64,000 nucleotides of DNA from Corythucha ciliata (Eukaryota > Arthropoda > Insecta > Hemiptera > Tingidae): positions 19,964,001 through 20,028,000 of the forward strand of contig CM075943.1 of assembly GCA_038030265.1 (NCBI GenBank). The letters run 5' to 3'. The notes below the pieces were generated by a model, which saw only the letters and a program-made list of their open reading frames with translations, was not told the DNA's origin and searched no databases. Positions within the stretch are counted from its first letter, which is position 1. The number at the start of each line of letters is the position of its first letter. Positions 44,908 to 55,240 of this stretch are shown one piece after another. A program made the position numbers and the translations under genes.

Positions 44908-45597
44908 CGTTACTACAGTCACCTGGGGCCTTATTCTGAACGGTCGGGAAAAAATGCCGCGAGCGGGATCCAAGGACGCCAAATAAGAAATAACATTATC
45001 CCGCCATAGCAACCGCTTTTTGCGGCATTTTCACACGGCTTCGGAATACGGTCCCAGGTAAAAGCGTGACATTTCGCGGGACGAAAAAAAAAAGCGAACC
45101 CTAAAGACGTTTCACGTCAATAGAAGAAGCCCTGGCACGACGAGGGAATTTCGTTGAGCTGTTCTCTCACTCACTCTCTCTCTCCCTCGCGCCATGTCAC
45201 GTCGCTCAAAAACCAATTTTCATGGACTTGGATGTAGCCAGTGAAAGTGAGGGCAAGGGTGGCCGATTTCCTTTCTTCAGACTCAAAAAAGATTCCGCAC
45301 CGGTGAGGCAGCCCCTGGATATCGTCCAAAAGGACAAATCTTGCCACACTTACTTTCTTCAACGTGTTGAATAATAACATATTATGCTAACCGTCACTTG
45401 AACGTGTCAATTTGTTCCTTGATTCAAAATTTTTGGACTAAACAGCCAATTTTATGTCAGAATTAGAGATACTTACAATTATTTTATCCCTGAAATTTGG
45501 AGTTTTGTTTCCAAAACTAGTAATTATTGTTTCCTAAAACCATCAGGCTACACCACACCACAGTCAGTTGTCACAAGTGTCGGACACCATGCCATAG

Positions 45598-45722
45598 AAT
45601 GGAATCAAGAAACCACGAATTAGTGCATTTTTTCAGTTTTAGCAACGAGATAGCGTCTTTTATTGAGGTGCGAATGACCGCCTGTTCTGTATTACTTCCA
45701 TGTTCCCTAAGGGAATGGAAAT
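45598..45722 (-). repeat. Family A fragment followed by the boundary hairpin
   Basis: AACCACGAATTAGTGCATTT and GCAACGAGATAGCG are two reverse family A units. About 30 bp later comes the hairpin ACTTCCATGTTCCC / GGGAATGGAAAT, nearly identical to 33581-33609. Confidence 0.6.
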
Positions 45723-48548
45723 ATGGTGTTCGGGGAAAAAATCGAGTCCGAGGTGACTTTATTTATATTCTTAAGATAATTACGCAGTTCACACAATTAA
45801 TAATTAGGTATGTACTGGAATGTGTGTTCAGGGGGGTTAGAAGATTCTCGATCTAAATGTAAAACTACATTTAATGCTGAGGAGAATTATTAGGTCGCAT
45901 AACGAAAGAAATTGACTTAAATGATGGAAGTGAGGGAGGGGGCCGTTAAGCTTTAAGGGAATGGACAGCACTAATAATATCGGTGAATTATTTCGTATTG
46001 TGATCGATCACTAACATCGCCATCGCTATGGATAAAGTTGGAGCACCCTAACAAGAAAAAATAATCAAATGACGTCAGTTTTCTTATTATTAATTTTGTA
46101 GCTGTTGGTGTTGTTTTTAGGTACTTGAAACTCGACGGATCAATATCTCATATAATGTCGTCCTCTATGTGACATTTTCCCGTGTTAATGGGAGATGATG
46201 AGTTTCTAGTTTACATTCATGGAACGCGTAGCTTAATTATAGATAAACGACTCGGTTGTTTCGTCACAAAGACAAAGGGTGCTGAGGGTTGTAGGTAATT
46301 CGACTTAAATAAGTGATTGGTTGAAAAGGGAGAGGAGAGATAAGTGCCGAGTTTGTAGGCGCTCTAAAATTATTTATCATCGTTTAAAAGATCATAAACT
46401 GTCGTAAATCATGAACACGTGCTATGCGTTACGCGAAAAGAGGTTATGGATGCCATTTTTGTAATTTGAAGACAAGGGATTTACCGTTAAGTGCCCTTTT
46501 GACTTTATTTTCTTAGTCATTATAAGATATTTCCCATGTTTTATCGTTTCGTCATTAAATTACTTCAATGAGACACCACAGTTTGCTGGAAAATATCCTT
46601 CCATGTCATCTGTATATGAAACCAACGCTTTTTATGATGGAACACTTATTTTCCACCAACTTTTTTTTGTTTTAAAGCAATATTATTTATTTTTTAAGGA
46701 CGTATTTTTTATGAGTACTCCAGTAAAAGAGTATTAAAGGATTCAGTTGGAAGTATGTTTGTATGTGGTAGAGAGGGCGTTACGTGGAAACTATGAAAAG
46801 CTTCCTTTCATGATTTTTAGAAGTGCTCTTTGCCGTTTGTATTTCCCCTCTTTTTTTTTCTTTCCCATAGTCCGGGAGAGAACGCTTTTACCTCTCTGAT
46901 TTTGGAGAGAAAACGGATGCGATAAGAATACAATTCCACAGTATTTTCGTTGGTTGTTGACCTATTTATTTCAAACACACGATTTGATCCAGCCTCCCAC
47001 CCCCACCGTTTTCTTTTCACGCAATCGTCATTTGTCCAAAAAGCCTCTGTATTATGAGGTATTTTTGATCGTTAAACGATAATTTTTTTTAAAAAGAGAA
47101 CCAGTGTCTCCCTCAGTATATTTTCCTTGTCCTACTAAATTGAGCTGTGGTCACTCAGGCATCATCAAGGCACTCATGCGCTTAAGGTACTCTTGGTCTT
47201 TTCCAGATCAAAACTGTCTCCTAAGCCCCAACCACCTCAAATTTCAGCATCGGTCTCCCGAAGCTACTGGTTTGAGCCAGAAATTACCTACGAATGATAA
47301 ATTTGGAAAGTGCTAAATCGAAGACTACTGCCACTTCCTACCCAAAACTTTAACTCTGGGCAATAGCGAAGGATTGACCGTGGATGTGGAGCGCCACCCC
47401 TTCCATAAAAAAAAATAGTCACACATCTAAGCGTGACTCTCCCAAAGGAAATGTGTGCCCTCTGTCTAATTTTCATCACCGGATTTGGTTGCCAATCCTA
47501 ACATGATGAGGCTCTTGTTTTAGACGTGCCAATTTCGGCTCATTACCATCTTCAGTCGCTCATTGCCATTATCTTCGAGTGAAGAATGGTTAGTGCTTTG
47601 CTCTATACCTGTCATTACTATCCGCTATAGGGTTTACGCTTGATTTAAGCTGATCTCTCCACGTTTATTATCATTAGCTTTAACTATATACTCCTTCCTA
47701 AAAGCTTGAATGGCATTCTTCTACACCCCTCCTCTCATAACTTTCGGATCGTTGTAATATTCTTATTTTGAAGTAAAACGTGAGGTGCTTATCCAGGCAA
47801 TTTTCATTTCGTTGAATGAATTTGAATTTAATTAACTTACATAACAGAACTGGAAGAATGTTTTTGGTGGTCAAGAGTTTTTCTTGGACAGAAAAAAAAA
47901 CAACAAAAATATTTAGGCCAGTCAATAAGAACATTACGTTTCGTATAATAAACAACAATACAATAATAAAACAACAATAAGAACATTTCGTTACGTTAAG
48001 AACGTTTCGCAATTAAACGGCTAGTTCTGATTTTTTAGTATGTTGTTAGGACCAGCACCAGTAGTGTAAATCCAAGTTTTCAGCTTCGAAAGACTTGTGC
48101 TACTTTTTTGGCACTCGAAAAACCGCGAAAATGTTGCACTGTTTTTGGATTTTTCACGTTATCTCCTAAAATGTGCATTTTAAGATAAAACGTACGAATT
48201 ACGTTAAAAACCACATAAAATTTGCTACAATCGAGACCTAATGTACCTCTGTAGGGCATATAATAACCAAGGTGCAACTCCTTGAATTTAGATTTATTTA
48301 TCAAAAAAATTGAAATTTCAAGTTTTGGTCAACTTTCGACCCATGGTTTGGCCAAAATAACCATCCTACTGGGAAATCCGAGTCGAGAGAAGTTGTAGCA
48401 AATTTAATTATGTTCCATTTAAGCACACAAGGATGTCTGTAGACCAAATAGTTTCATCAAAATCCTCGAATAAACAAAAAATTTGGAAACTAAATTTTTC
48501 TGAAAATGAATCTGTTGAGTTCCCACCCCAAAGTTTGGGTGGGCCCCA

Positions 48549-48715
48549 GTGCACACGAGCGATAAGTGTAGCATGGTCATCGCTAAGCTAATCATCAGGA
48601 CCATTCTCCTCTATACACTCTATGAATGGACTGCTCCATTAGTTGCTAATTGTTTTTCCATGGTCTCGGTGACATGTATCGCAGTGATCGGGCGAAACTT
48701 ATCGCTCGTGTACAC
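48549..48715. mobile_element. 167-bp MITE with GTGCACACGAGCG ends
   Basis: GTGCACACGAGCGATAAGT at the left matches the complement of ACTTATCGCTCGTGTACAC at the right with one mismatch. No target duplication is obvious. It is nested in the 47913-51282 element. Confidence 0.75.
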
Positions 48716-49689
48716 GGAGCATAAGGCTGAATGAAAATACCACAAAATTGAAAGAATGAGGAAGTAACACATTTTCCAAAATCATGCTGTCGTGATAGCT
48801 TGGGTACCAAAACTCATGAAAACTCGATCGGGTTGACAGCCAGGGACGTGAATCGTTGTAGGGTAGCACCTCCGCTTCCGTTGAGGGGTGGTCCATCGCC
48901 TCCACAATCTTGGACCTCTGATGGACATGGAGTAGTAGCTCTGGACCACACCCAAAGGTACAATTTTTGTGATTGTCTGGGGGGCCCAGCCGTTTCGCCG
49001 GTATTGATTTTTTTAAATGGTCATTTCTAGTCGCTTTTGGCAAAATTGTGTGAAAAAATAAAACTAGTTCAAGTCTCAGTTGAGTGATGTAATCTCTGAC
49101 GCTACCTATAATACTGGTGATATGTTGAGTTTCAACATTTGTGGACAAAGTTGGTGGGCGTAGCCACTTTTTTTTTTGAAACAACACCTATTTTCATCGC
49201 CCTGTACAGAATATTTTCCGGGCCTTAAATAATCTGGCAAATACGGTTTCTGACTTTTAGTTTCACCAGCTTTCACTGAAAAATAGTGCAATTTTCATCG
49301 AAGGCTTCGTTCGATAGTTATAAGCAAAAACGTTCGGCTGAGAAAGGAGTTTTTGGACAAATTACTCATTTTGCGAATTTCCCACTGCGCATTATTGCCA
49401 CTTATCGGGTCTTTATAAAAACGCCATACATGACTCCTTATAGGAAATTCAATGAGCTTTCAGATGAGTTTCTTTGAAGTTTAATCGGATGGATAGTTTT
49501 TGAGTTATATGTCAAAAAACTTTCTTTTTTTTCAGCAAATTTTAAATTGTTTTACGTTATGGCCCTGTCTTGTGTTAATCTTCAAATGAAATTTCATATA
49601 ATAGGTCTGATAGAAAATTCAATCAGCTTTCAGATAGTTTTTTATAGAAAAAAATTGGACTTGGTAATTGTTTAATTAATTGAGTATAA

Positions 49690-50240
49690 CATTCTTTATT
49701 ATATTTTAAATATGCCGACTAGTTTCGGGGTAAGTGCCCCCCATTTTCAAGGCATCTGCAGTTCGCAAACAAATTTCCCCGTCACCCGTCAATAAACACA
49801 GACTTCCAAATAATCCTGCTGACGGACAGGTACCACAAGACCACAAGAAAACTTGTCTCCTCACTAAACGCTCTAAATACAAAGACAAGATTGGGAGCCC
49901 CTCTCCCTCAACCCATTCTCGTATCTTTTTTTCCCACCATTTCTCTTATACATTGCTAACACATTACAATACGGTTCTACCCCCATACTATCCAACTGGA
50001 AATTGACAGTTCCCCCCCCCCATATTTATGTGCAATTTTTCTAAAACTCTCAACTTTTCACAATTATTCTCCCGATCCAATACACATACGTCTTTAAAGT
50101 TAAAAATATGCCCCGTTTTTTTATGATGTTCACTAAGCCCAGTATTATTTTTTCCATTTTTAGTAAATGTGTTGTGCTATTTCATTTTTCAACTTTTGCG
50201 TAGTCATCCCAACAATTACCTAAATAATTTAACATTCACA
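49690..50240 (-). pseudogene. Penelope-like retroelement remnant: GIY-YIG endonuclease and 3' tail
   Basis: On the minus strand a C-E-C pair and VIVGMTTQKLKNEIAQH (50169-50240) are followed, after a frameshift and stops, by LSEHHKKTGHIFNF, then VCVLDRENN and ending LEKLHINM (50021-50137). The order YVG-T..KL..RI..H, then SEHA..TGH.F....V.ILDRE..Y..R...E..HI is the GIY-YIG domain of Penelope-like elements (family knowledge). Downstream lies the phrase CCCCGAAACTAGTCGG, often found at the 3' ends of such elements, and an A+T-rich tail. The reverse transcriptase is absent. This is a 5'-truncated, dead copy. Confidence 0.78.
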
Positions 50241-51282
50241 ATATAATCAAAAATTGGACTACTACTTTGCGAGCTACTGGCAAAAATGTGCCGAAAAACG
50301 TGGTTTTTGGGCCGCCTTTTTCCACTTTTTTTGTCGCATAACTGATGCCACTGATTTTTCCTGCAGGTTTAAAGGCTTTTCACTTATGTAAAATTCAATT
50401 CTGAACCACTATGATTTCATGACATTTTCCGATTGGAACAGCCATTTTAAGTTGCTGCTGCCTTAGAAATTTTTATTAATTTTACCAAAAGTGGCTAAAA
50501 ATTACGATTTAAAAAAAATACATACCGGTGAAACCGGGTCAATTTTGACAAAAGAAAGAACGATTCGACGCAGAATTAATTCTTTTCAAAAAATGAGAGG
50601 GTAACATTTCACGCAGAACGCGTCATTAAGGAGTTATAAGCAAAAAACTGAAAAAATAAGTAGTTTTCGCGATTTTCTCAAAACGCACAAGGCAATTTTG
50701 TTGGATCTCTTTAGATTCCTGTTCCTCACCACAAAAAACATAGATTAAAGTGAAGAAATTGAAGACGAAATTTTTGTCCACGTGGAACTACAGTTTGACT
50801 GGACTGTAATGTGGTCTTTCAGACATCGTTGTGTGCTTGAATGGAACATAATTAAATTTGTTACAAATTCTCTCGGCTCGGCTTTTCTAGTAGGATGAGT
50901 ATTTTAGCCAATAATCGGGTCGAAAGTTGACCAAAACTTGAAATTTCATTTTTTTTGACAAATTAATCCAAATTTGAGGAGCCGTATAATGGTTACTGTA
51001 TGACATACAGAGGTACGTTAGGTCTAAAAAACTGTAGCAAATTTTGTTTGGTTTTTAACGTATTTCGTACGTTTTATCTTAAATTGCATATTTTAGGAGA
51101 TAAAGTGAAAAACCCGAAAAAAGTGCACAAATTTCGCGGTTTTTCGAGTGCCACGAAAGTAGCACAAGTTTTTCGAAGCTGAAAACTTGTACTTGCACTA
51201 CTGGTGCTGGTCCTGAAAACATACTAAAGAATCAGAACTAGCCGTTTAATTGCGATTTTATTGTTTTTATGGACTGACCTAA

Positions 51283-51668
51283 TTTGACAGTTTCCGTGTT
51301 TAATTTGTTTTACCGCTGAAATTATTCAAGGTTTTAATCTCCCCTCCCCGCCAACCCAACAGCTGGTCACTCCTTCATCCACCCACAAACGACCAAAGAA
51401 AGTTCGTTGTAGCGAAGTACCACTTTCAAAAGCAGAAACGAGTTCGCCAAGAAAAGGTTTGACGATGATCCGTGCCGTTAGATGGGATGGAAAAGGAAGG
51501 GGCGGCGGGAATGTATACGTGCTTCAAATAGCGACAAAGGAATCGATACCTGGTTTCCCTTTTTTGTATAAGGATCCGGTGAAAAAGAAATGAAAACGTC
51601 TTGTTTTTCGACCCTATACATATACTAACGACCGTCGCCGAGGTTTGTTATATCAAACAAATAGCGCT

Positions 51669-51700
<32 letters not shown>

Positions 51701-53379
51701 CAAGATCATTAGCGTTAGGCGAATTAGTTTATGAAATGAAATCTTTGAATTCTTATTGGGAGGCGGGGAAGGGGGTCGTTGATTTCAAACCTTTGGCGCC
51801 GCCCTCAATAAGAATTTTGTATGAAAAGGTCCTCACCCTGCTCGCCGATTTACTCATGCTAAACAGACGTTCTAAGAAATATTTATGGGCTCTTACAAGA
51901 TTCCTTAAATACACTGGAACGCACTGACCCAGAAATAAATGGTGTAAAGGAAGAACGGAGTTATTTGGCGTAATAAATCGGCGTAAACATAATTTTTTTT
52001 TTTTTTTTGAAACATACTGTGGAAAGAGACGCTAGATATTACAGAGATCAAGGACGGTAATATAGCCATTTCTCTCTTCTTTTTTTCATTCTTTTTTCAT
52101 GCGTTATACCTTCACAAGAGAAATGAAGGTCCGGGTATAAGGCAATGATCAGTGAAGTGAAGACTTTATTTGAATCTCGAAGTTTATTCGATTTATTGGA
52201 GAGAAAAATTGTTAGAAAGGTATAAAAGCCCCCCGCACCACCCAGCACCAGCTTTTCAAGATGGCAATCTTCTGATTCTCAAGCCCAATACTTCAAGAGT
52301 CTCAAAAATCAGTCTCTGGATAGAAAATTACATTTTTTGATCTGCGTATATTGAGGGATGAATGTTGAAGGGAGGGGGGGAAGAAAATTGTTTTTCAGAT
52401 CTTTCCCTAGGTTTGTGTTAAGGGACTAAAAAGGCAGTCCTTGTCATCGTTGTGCCCACTTTCGTATAGGTTTGAGTGTTCAATCTTCTACCAAAAGTTC
52501 GTATTTTGAGTGGTACAATTCATTTTGTGTTTCTTCAATGACACAGTCAATAAAAATGAGTAAAAAAAAGTGCACAGCCCAATGACGTCGTGAATGCGCA
52601 ATGATGACACAGCTAGCATTTCTCCGCAAACTCGCGGTCAATTTAACGACAAACAGTGGATTAATTAGCCCAACACTAACACATTTAAAATTGAAAACTT
52701 GGTATTTGGATCAACAACTTTTTTCTTTCGAACAGGAAATGCAGTTGTCCGTTAAAACTCAATTTGGTTCTTCAAACAGTCAATTTGAATATAAAACTTG
52801 GAATACATTTTGTCTCCAAAATTATAAACAGGCACTTCTACAACTGGTTTTTGTTGGGAGGGGAGATGACCATTTTTCGGTTCATAACCTCCGAAATATG
52901 TTAATTTCATCCTAGGAACTGATAAACTGACCTTGAATTCGATAACTGACGGCGTAAGCATAAATATAAAGACGGTTTGGAATAAAACAGCCGGCAGTGG
53001 CATTTTTGGTCCTCGATTGGTCACTCTGGAGTCTAGAAAATCGACTGGAACCAACGAAAACGCAAAATGATGTCGGTTGGGTTCGGGGTGGAGATTCGCC
53101 GAATTTACAATCTGTTGATCGTCACGTCACGTCACGTCGAATCGCGTGTAAAGCTCAAATCAGACAACTTTGATAAAATTATCCTATAAGGTTAATTTCT
53201 AATGAGTCGAACGTTTGAAGCGATTTCTGGCATTTTTCTGGCCTCCACGAATTTGCCCACTGACGATATAGGCACTTCCCTCGACCCCATCAACTGGCTG
53301 TGCATTGTGTTGCTATATTCGAGCGACTGGAAAACCCGAGATCGCGGTGGATTGAGCGCTGAATAAAAACGATTCCACA
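51283..53379. other. Intron DNA without supported gene
   Basis: T-run of 29 at 51672-51700 and others near 51991 and 52080. An open frame at 52601-52915 has TTGGATCAACAACTTTTTTC-like phrases reminiscent of family B but no domain. A short CACGT tandem lies at about 53122-53142. Confidence 0.45.
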
Positions 53380-54530
53380 AGTTATCAAATAACCAATTTC
53401 GTGGGCTTCAATCACATAATGTTAAATCTTATTGGCTCAAGAAACAATTTTTGGAGCAATAGAGCATGCGGTCAAAAAATTAATTTCACCGAGGTGGATC
53501 CTTTAAAATAGCAATTCCTTTGGTTGGACGCTTTCAAGGTCAAAATTTCGTGGAGTTGACACCCACAGTGCCTACTCTTGATTTTAGCTAATTTTGATTA
53601 TAATTTTCGCTTCTTAATTTGCTGGTTTGGCATTTTCAAAGCATTTAGCTCGTATGGATCCTTTAAACAGCAAAATTTCGCAGGTTCAGGTCACGCAAAA
53701 CTAATTTTGGGAGAATGGGCACGCCCAGAAGACAATTTCGCGGATTTGCCCCACTGGAAAAACAAATTTGGCGGGTTCAACTTCTACGAAAATGTAATTG
53801 CTTCGAGTTGGCTCCATTGAAAACCTATTTCATGGGGCTGGCTTCCAGAGATGAATTAATTTCGTGAGGTTAGCTCGTTCATGGGACTTGACTCATTGAA
53901 AAAATCATTTTTTTGTATTTAGCACTTTCAATCACAAAATTTCGCGGGTCTGGCACTTCTAGAAACCAGTTGTGCAGGTTCGGTTCCATCAAAAAAGAAA
54001 TTCAGTGAGTTTGGCTCATCTGAGCCTCTTCTGATACTATCCAAGCGAGAGTGAGAAGATAGAGAAACTAACGTGCTATGTAAGCGCATAAAATTTGAAA
54101 ACATTGTTGAAAACATACAATACTACCGGTTTGAGTCTTACAAAAACGAAACTTTTCCAATCCAGAAAAATAAATTCGGTGGGGATGGCTAACAAAAAAA
54201 GGTTAAGTTCACGAGTTTTACTCGTTTAAAATCAAACTTTTCAGGGGGTTCGCTCATCTCAAACAGCAACGTCGTGGGTCTCGCTCATTTCAAAGCGAAT
54301 AATTTCGTGTGTTTGACTTTTTCGGAGCCCAAATTTTACGAAACAATGGCATTCACAGAGCCTAGTATTGCTGGACGGAAGCTCATCGCAGCTGTGTATG
54401 AAGCTTATTTCAAGCGGTATTGATCCATTCAAAAACATTTTGGAGCTGAGACTTTCAAAAAAAACTGCCATAGGTTTTGGGCCTTCGTTTCCGTTGGTTA
54501 AGCAAGTTCAAATACAAATTTCGCGGGTCA
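53380..54530 (+). repeat. Family B degenerate tandem array, block 4 (largest)
   Basis: About thirty units such as AATTTCGCGGGTCTGGCAC, CAATTTCGCGGATTTGCC and AAATTTGGCGGGTTCAAC at about 33-36 bp. It runs straight into a reverse family A array at 54545, giving the clearest junction between the two families. Confidence 0.75.
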
Positions 54531-54544
54531 GCTTCCCAAAAATG

Positions 54545-55240
54545 TAGTGCGTGAATTAGAGCTTTATCTCAATTTAAGCAGCGAAACGGCGTTTTTTTCG
54601 TTTTAGTCAATAATTAGCACCTTTTCCCAATTTTAGCAGTACATTTGTTTCCAGGAACCAAGAATTGGCGATCACCCGCCAATTTTAGCCACTGATATTA
54701 GCGATTTTTTTTTTTTTTCATATTTGTATCCGCGTACTTGGTCCAATAACAACAGCACATCAGCGTGCCTTTTCAATTTCAGAAGCCTCCAGAACCCTCA
54801 AATGACCGTTTTTGCAATATATCCTGTGAATGAGCGCTTTTTCTCAAAATTTGCCGTGAACCTGCGCTTTTTCTCAATTGTATAGCGTTTTATTACTTTT
54901 GGTACATTTTCTTCGCGAATTAGCATGCTTCTCAAATTGAGTTGCGATTTTTTTCATTCCAACCTACGAATTAGTGCTTTTTCTAAGTGCTTGCCGCGAA
55001 TTTACTGAATTAGCTGTAAAAGGGCCACCATAAACCACAAATTAGGGGAATTGACCCATTTGAGAATCCAATGACACAGTGTCACTCCTTCAAATGCAGT
55101 TTCATGAGTATGCGGCCACGATAATAGTAATTTTGTCAGTTTTGACGGTTAAAATGCCAATTTTAGAGAATCTGGAACGCCAGAAACCAATTTTTCTGCG
55201 ATTGTTCTTTTAAAAACCCCGTTTCGTGAACCACACTGTA
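54545..55240 (-). repeat. Family A array, reverse, fading into family B
   Basis: GCGTGAATTAGAGC, GTCAATAATTAGCACC and GCCGTGAACCTGCGC units continue to about 55040. Spacers read TTTCCAGGAACCAAGAATTG and AGCCTCCAGAACCC. From 55085 to 55240 the text returns to family B phrases (CCAATTTTTCTGCG, CCCCGTTTCGTG). Confidence 0.7.

Larger units (their letters stand above)
42661..47912. other. Long stretch without supported gene
   Basis: Includes the right arm (42770-42823) of the inverted repeat paired with 38813-38875. Open frames on both strands at 44492-45012 come from a palindrome-rich piece and show no domain. From 43000 to 44500 and from 45900 to 47900 I see only unique A+T-rich DNA. Confidence 0.45.
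47913..51282. mobile_element. 3.37-kb terminal-inverted-repeat element with arms of about 500 bp
   Basis: The left end TTAGGCCAGTCAATAAGAAC and the right end, read in reverse, TTAGGTCAGTCCATAAAAAC, begin long inverted arms (about 47913-48445 and 50785-51282). Both arms contain GACCAGCACCAGTAGTG and GTTTTGGTCAACTTTCGACC. Identity is roughly 75-80% by eye. The interior has a MITE (48549-48715), a Penelope-type remnant (49690-50240) and the 67-bp block shared with 3371-3437. No transposase is recognised. The ends resemble some mariner-class ends, but I do not assign the superfamily. Confidence 0.78.

Noticed and set aside
44522..44986. 154-codon open frame with hydrophobic Val/Thr/Ala stretch
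   Set aside because: The stretch comes from a palindrome-rich piece, open on both strands, with no domain or start context.
48699..49187. 162-codon minus-strand open frame
   Set aside because: It overlaps a MITE and the 67-bp shared block inside a transposon; no transposase motif is visible.
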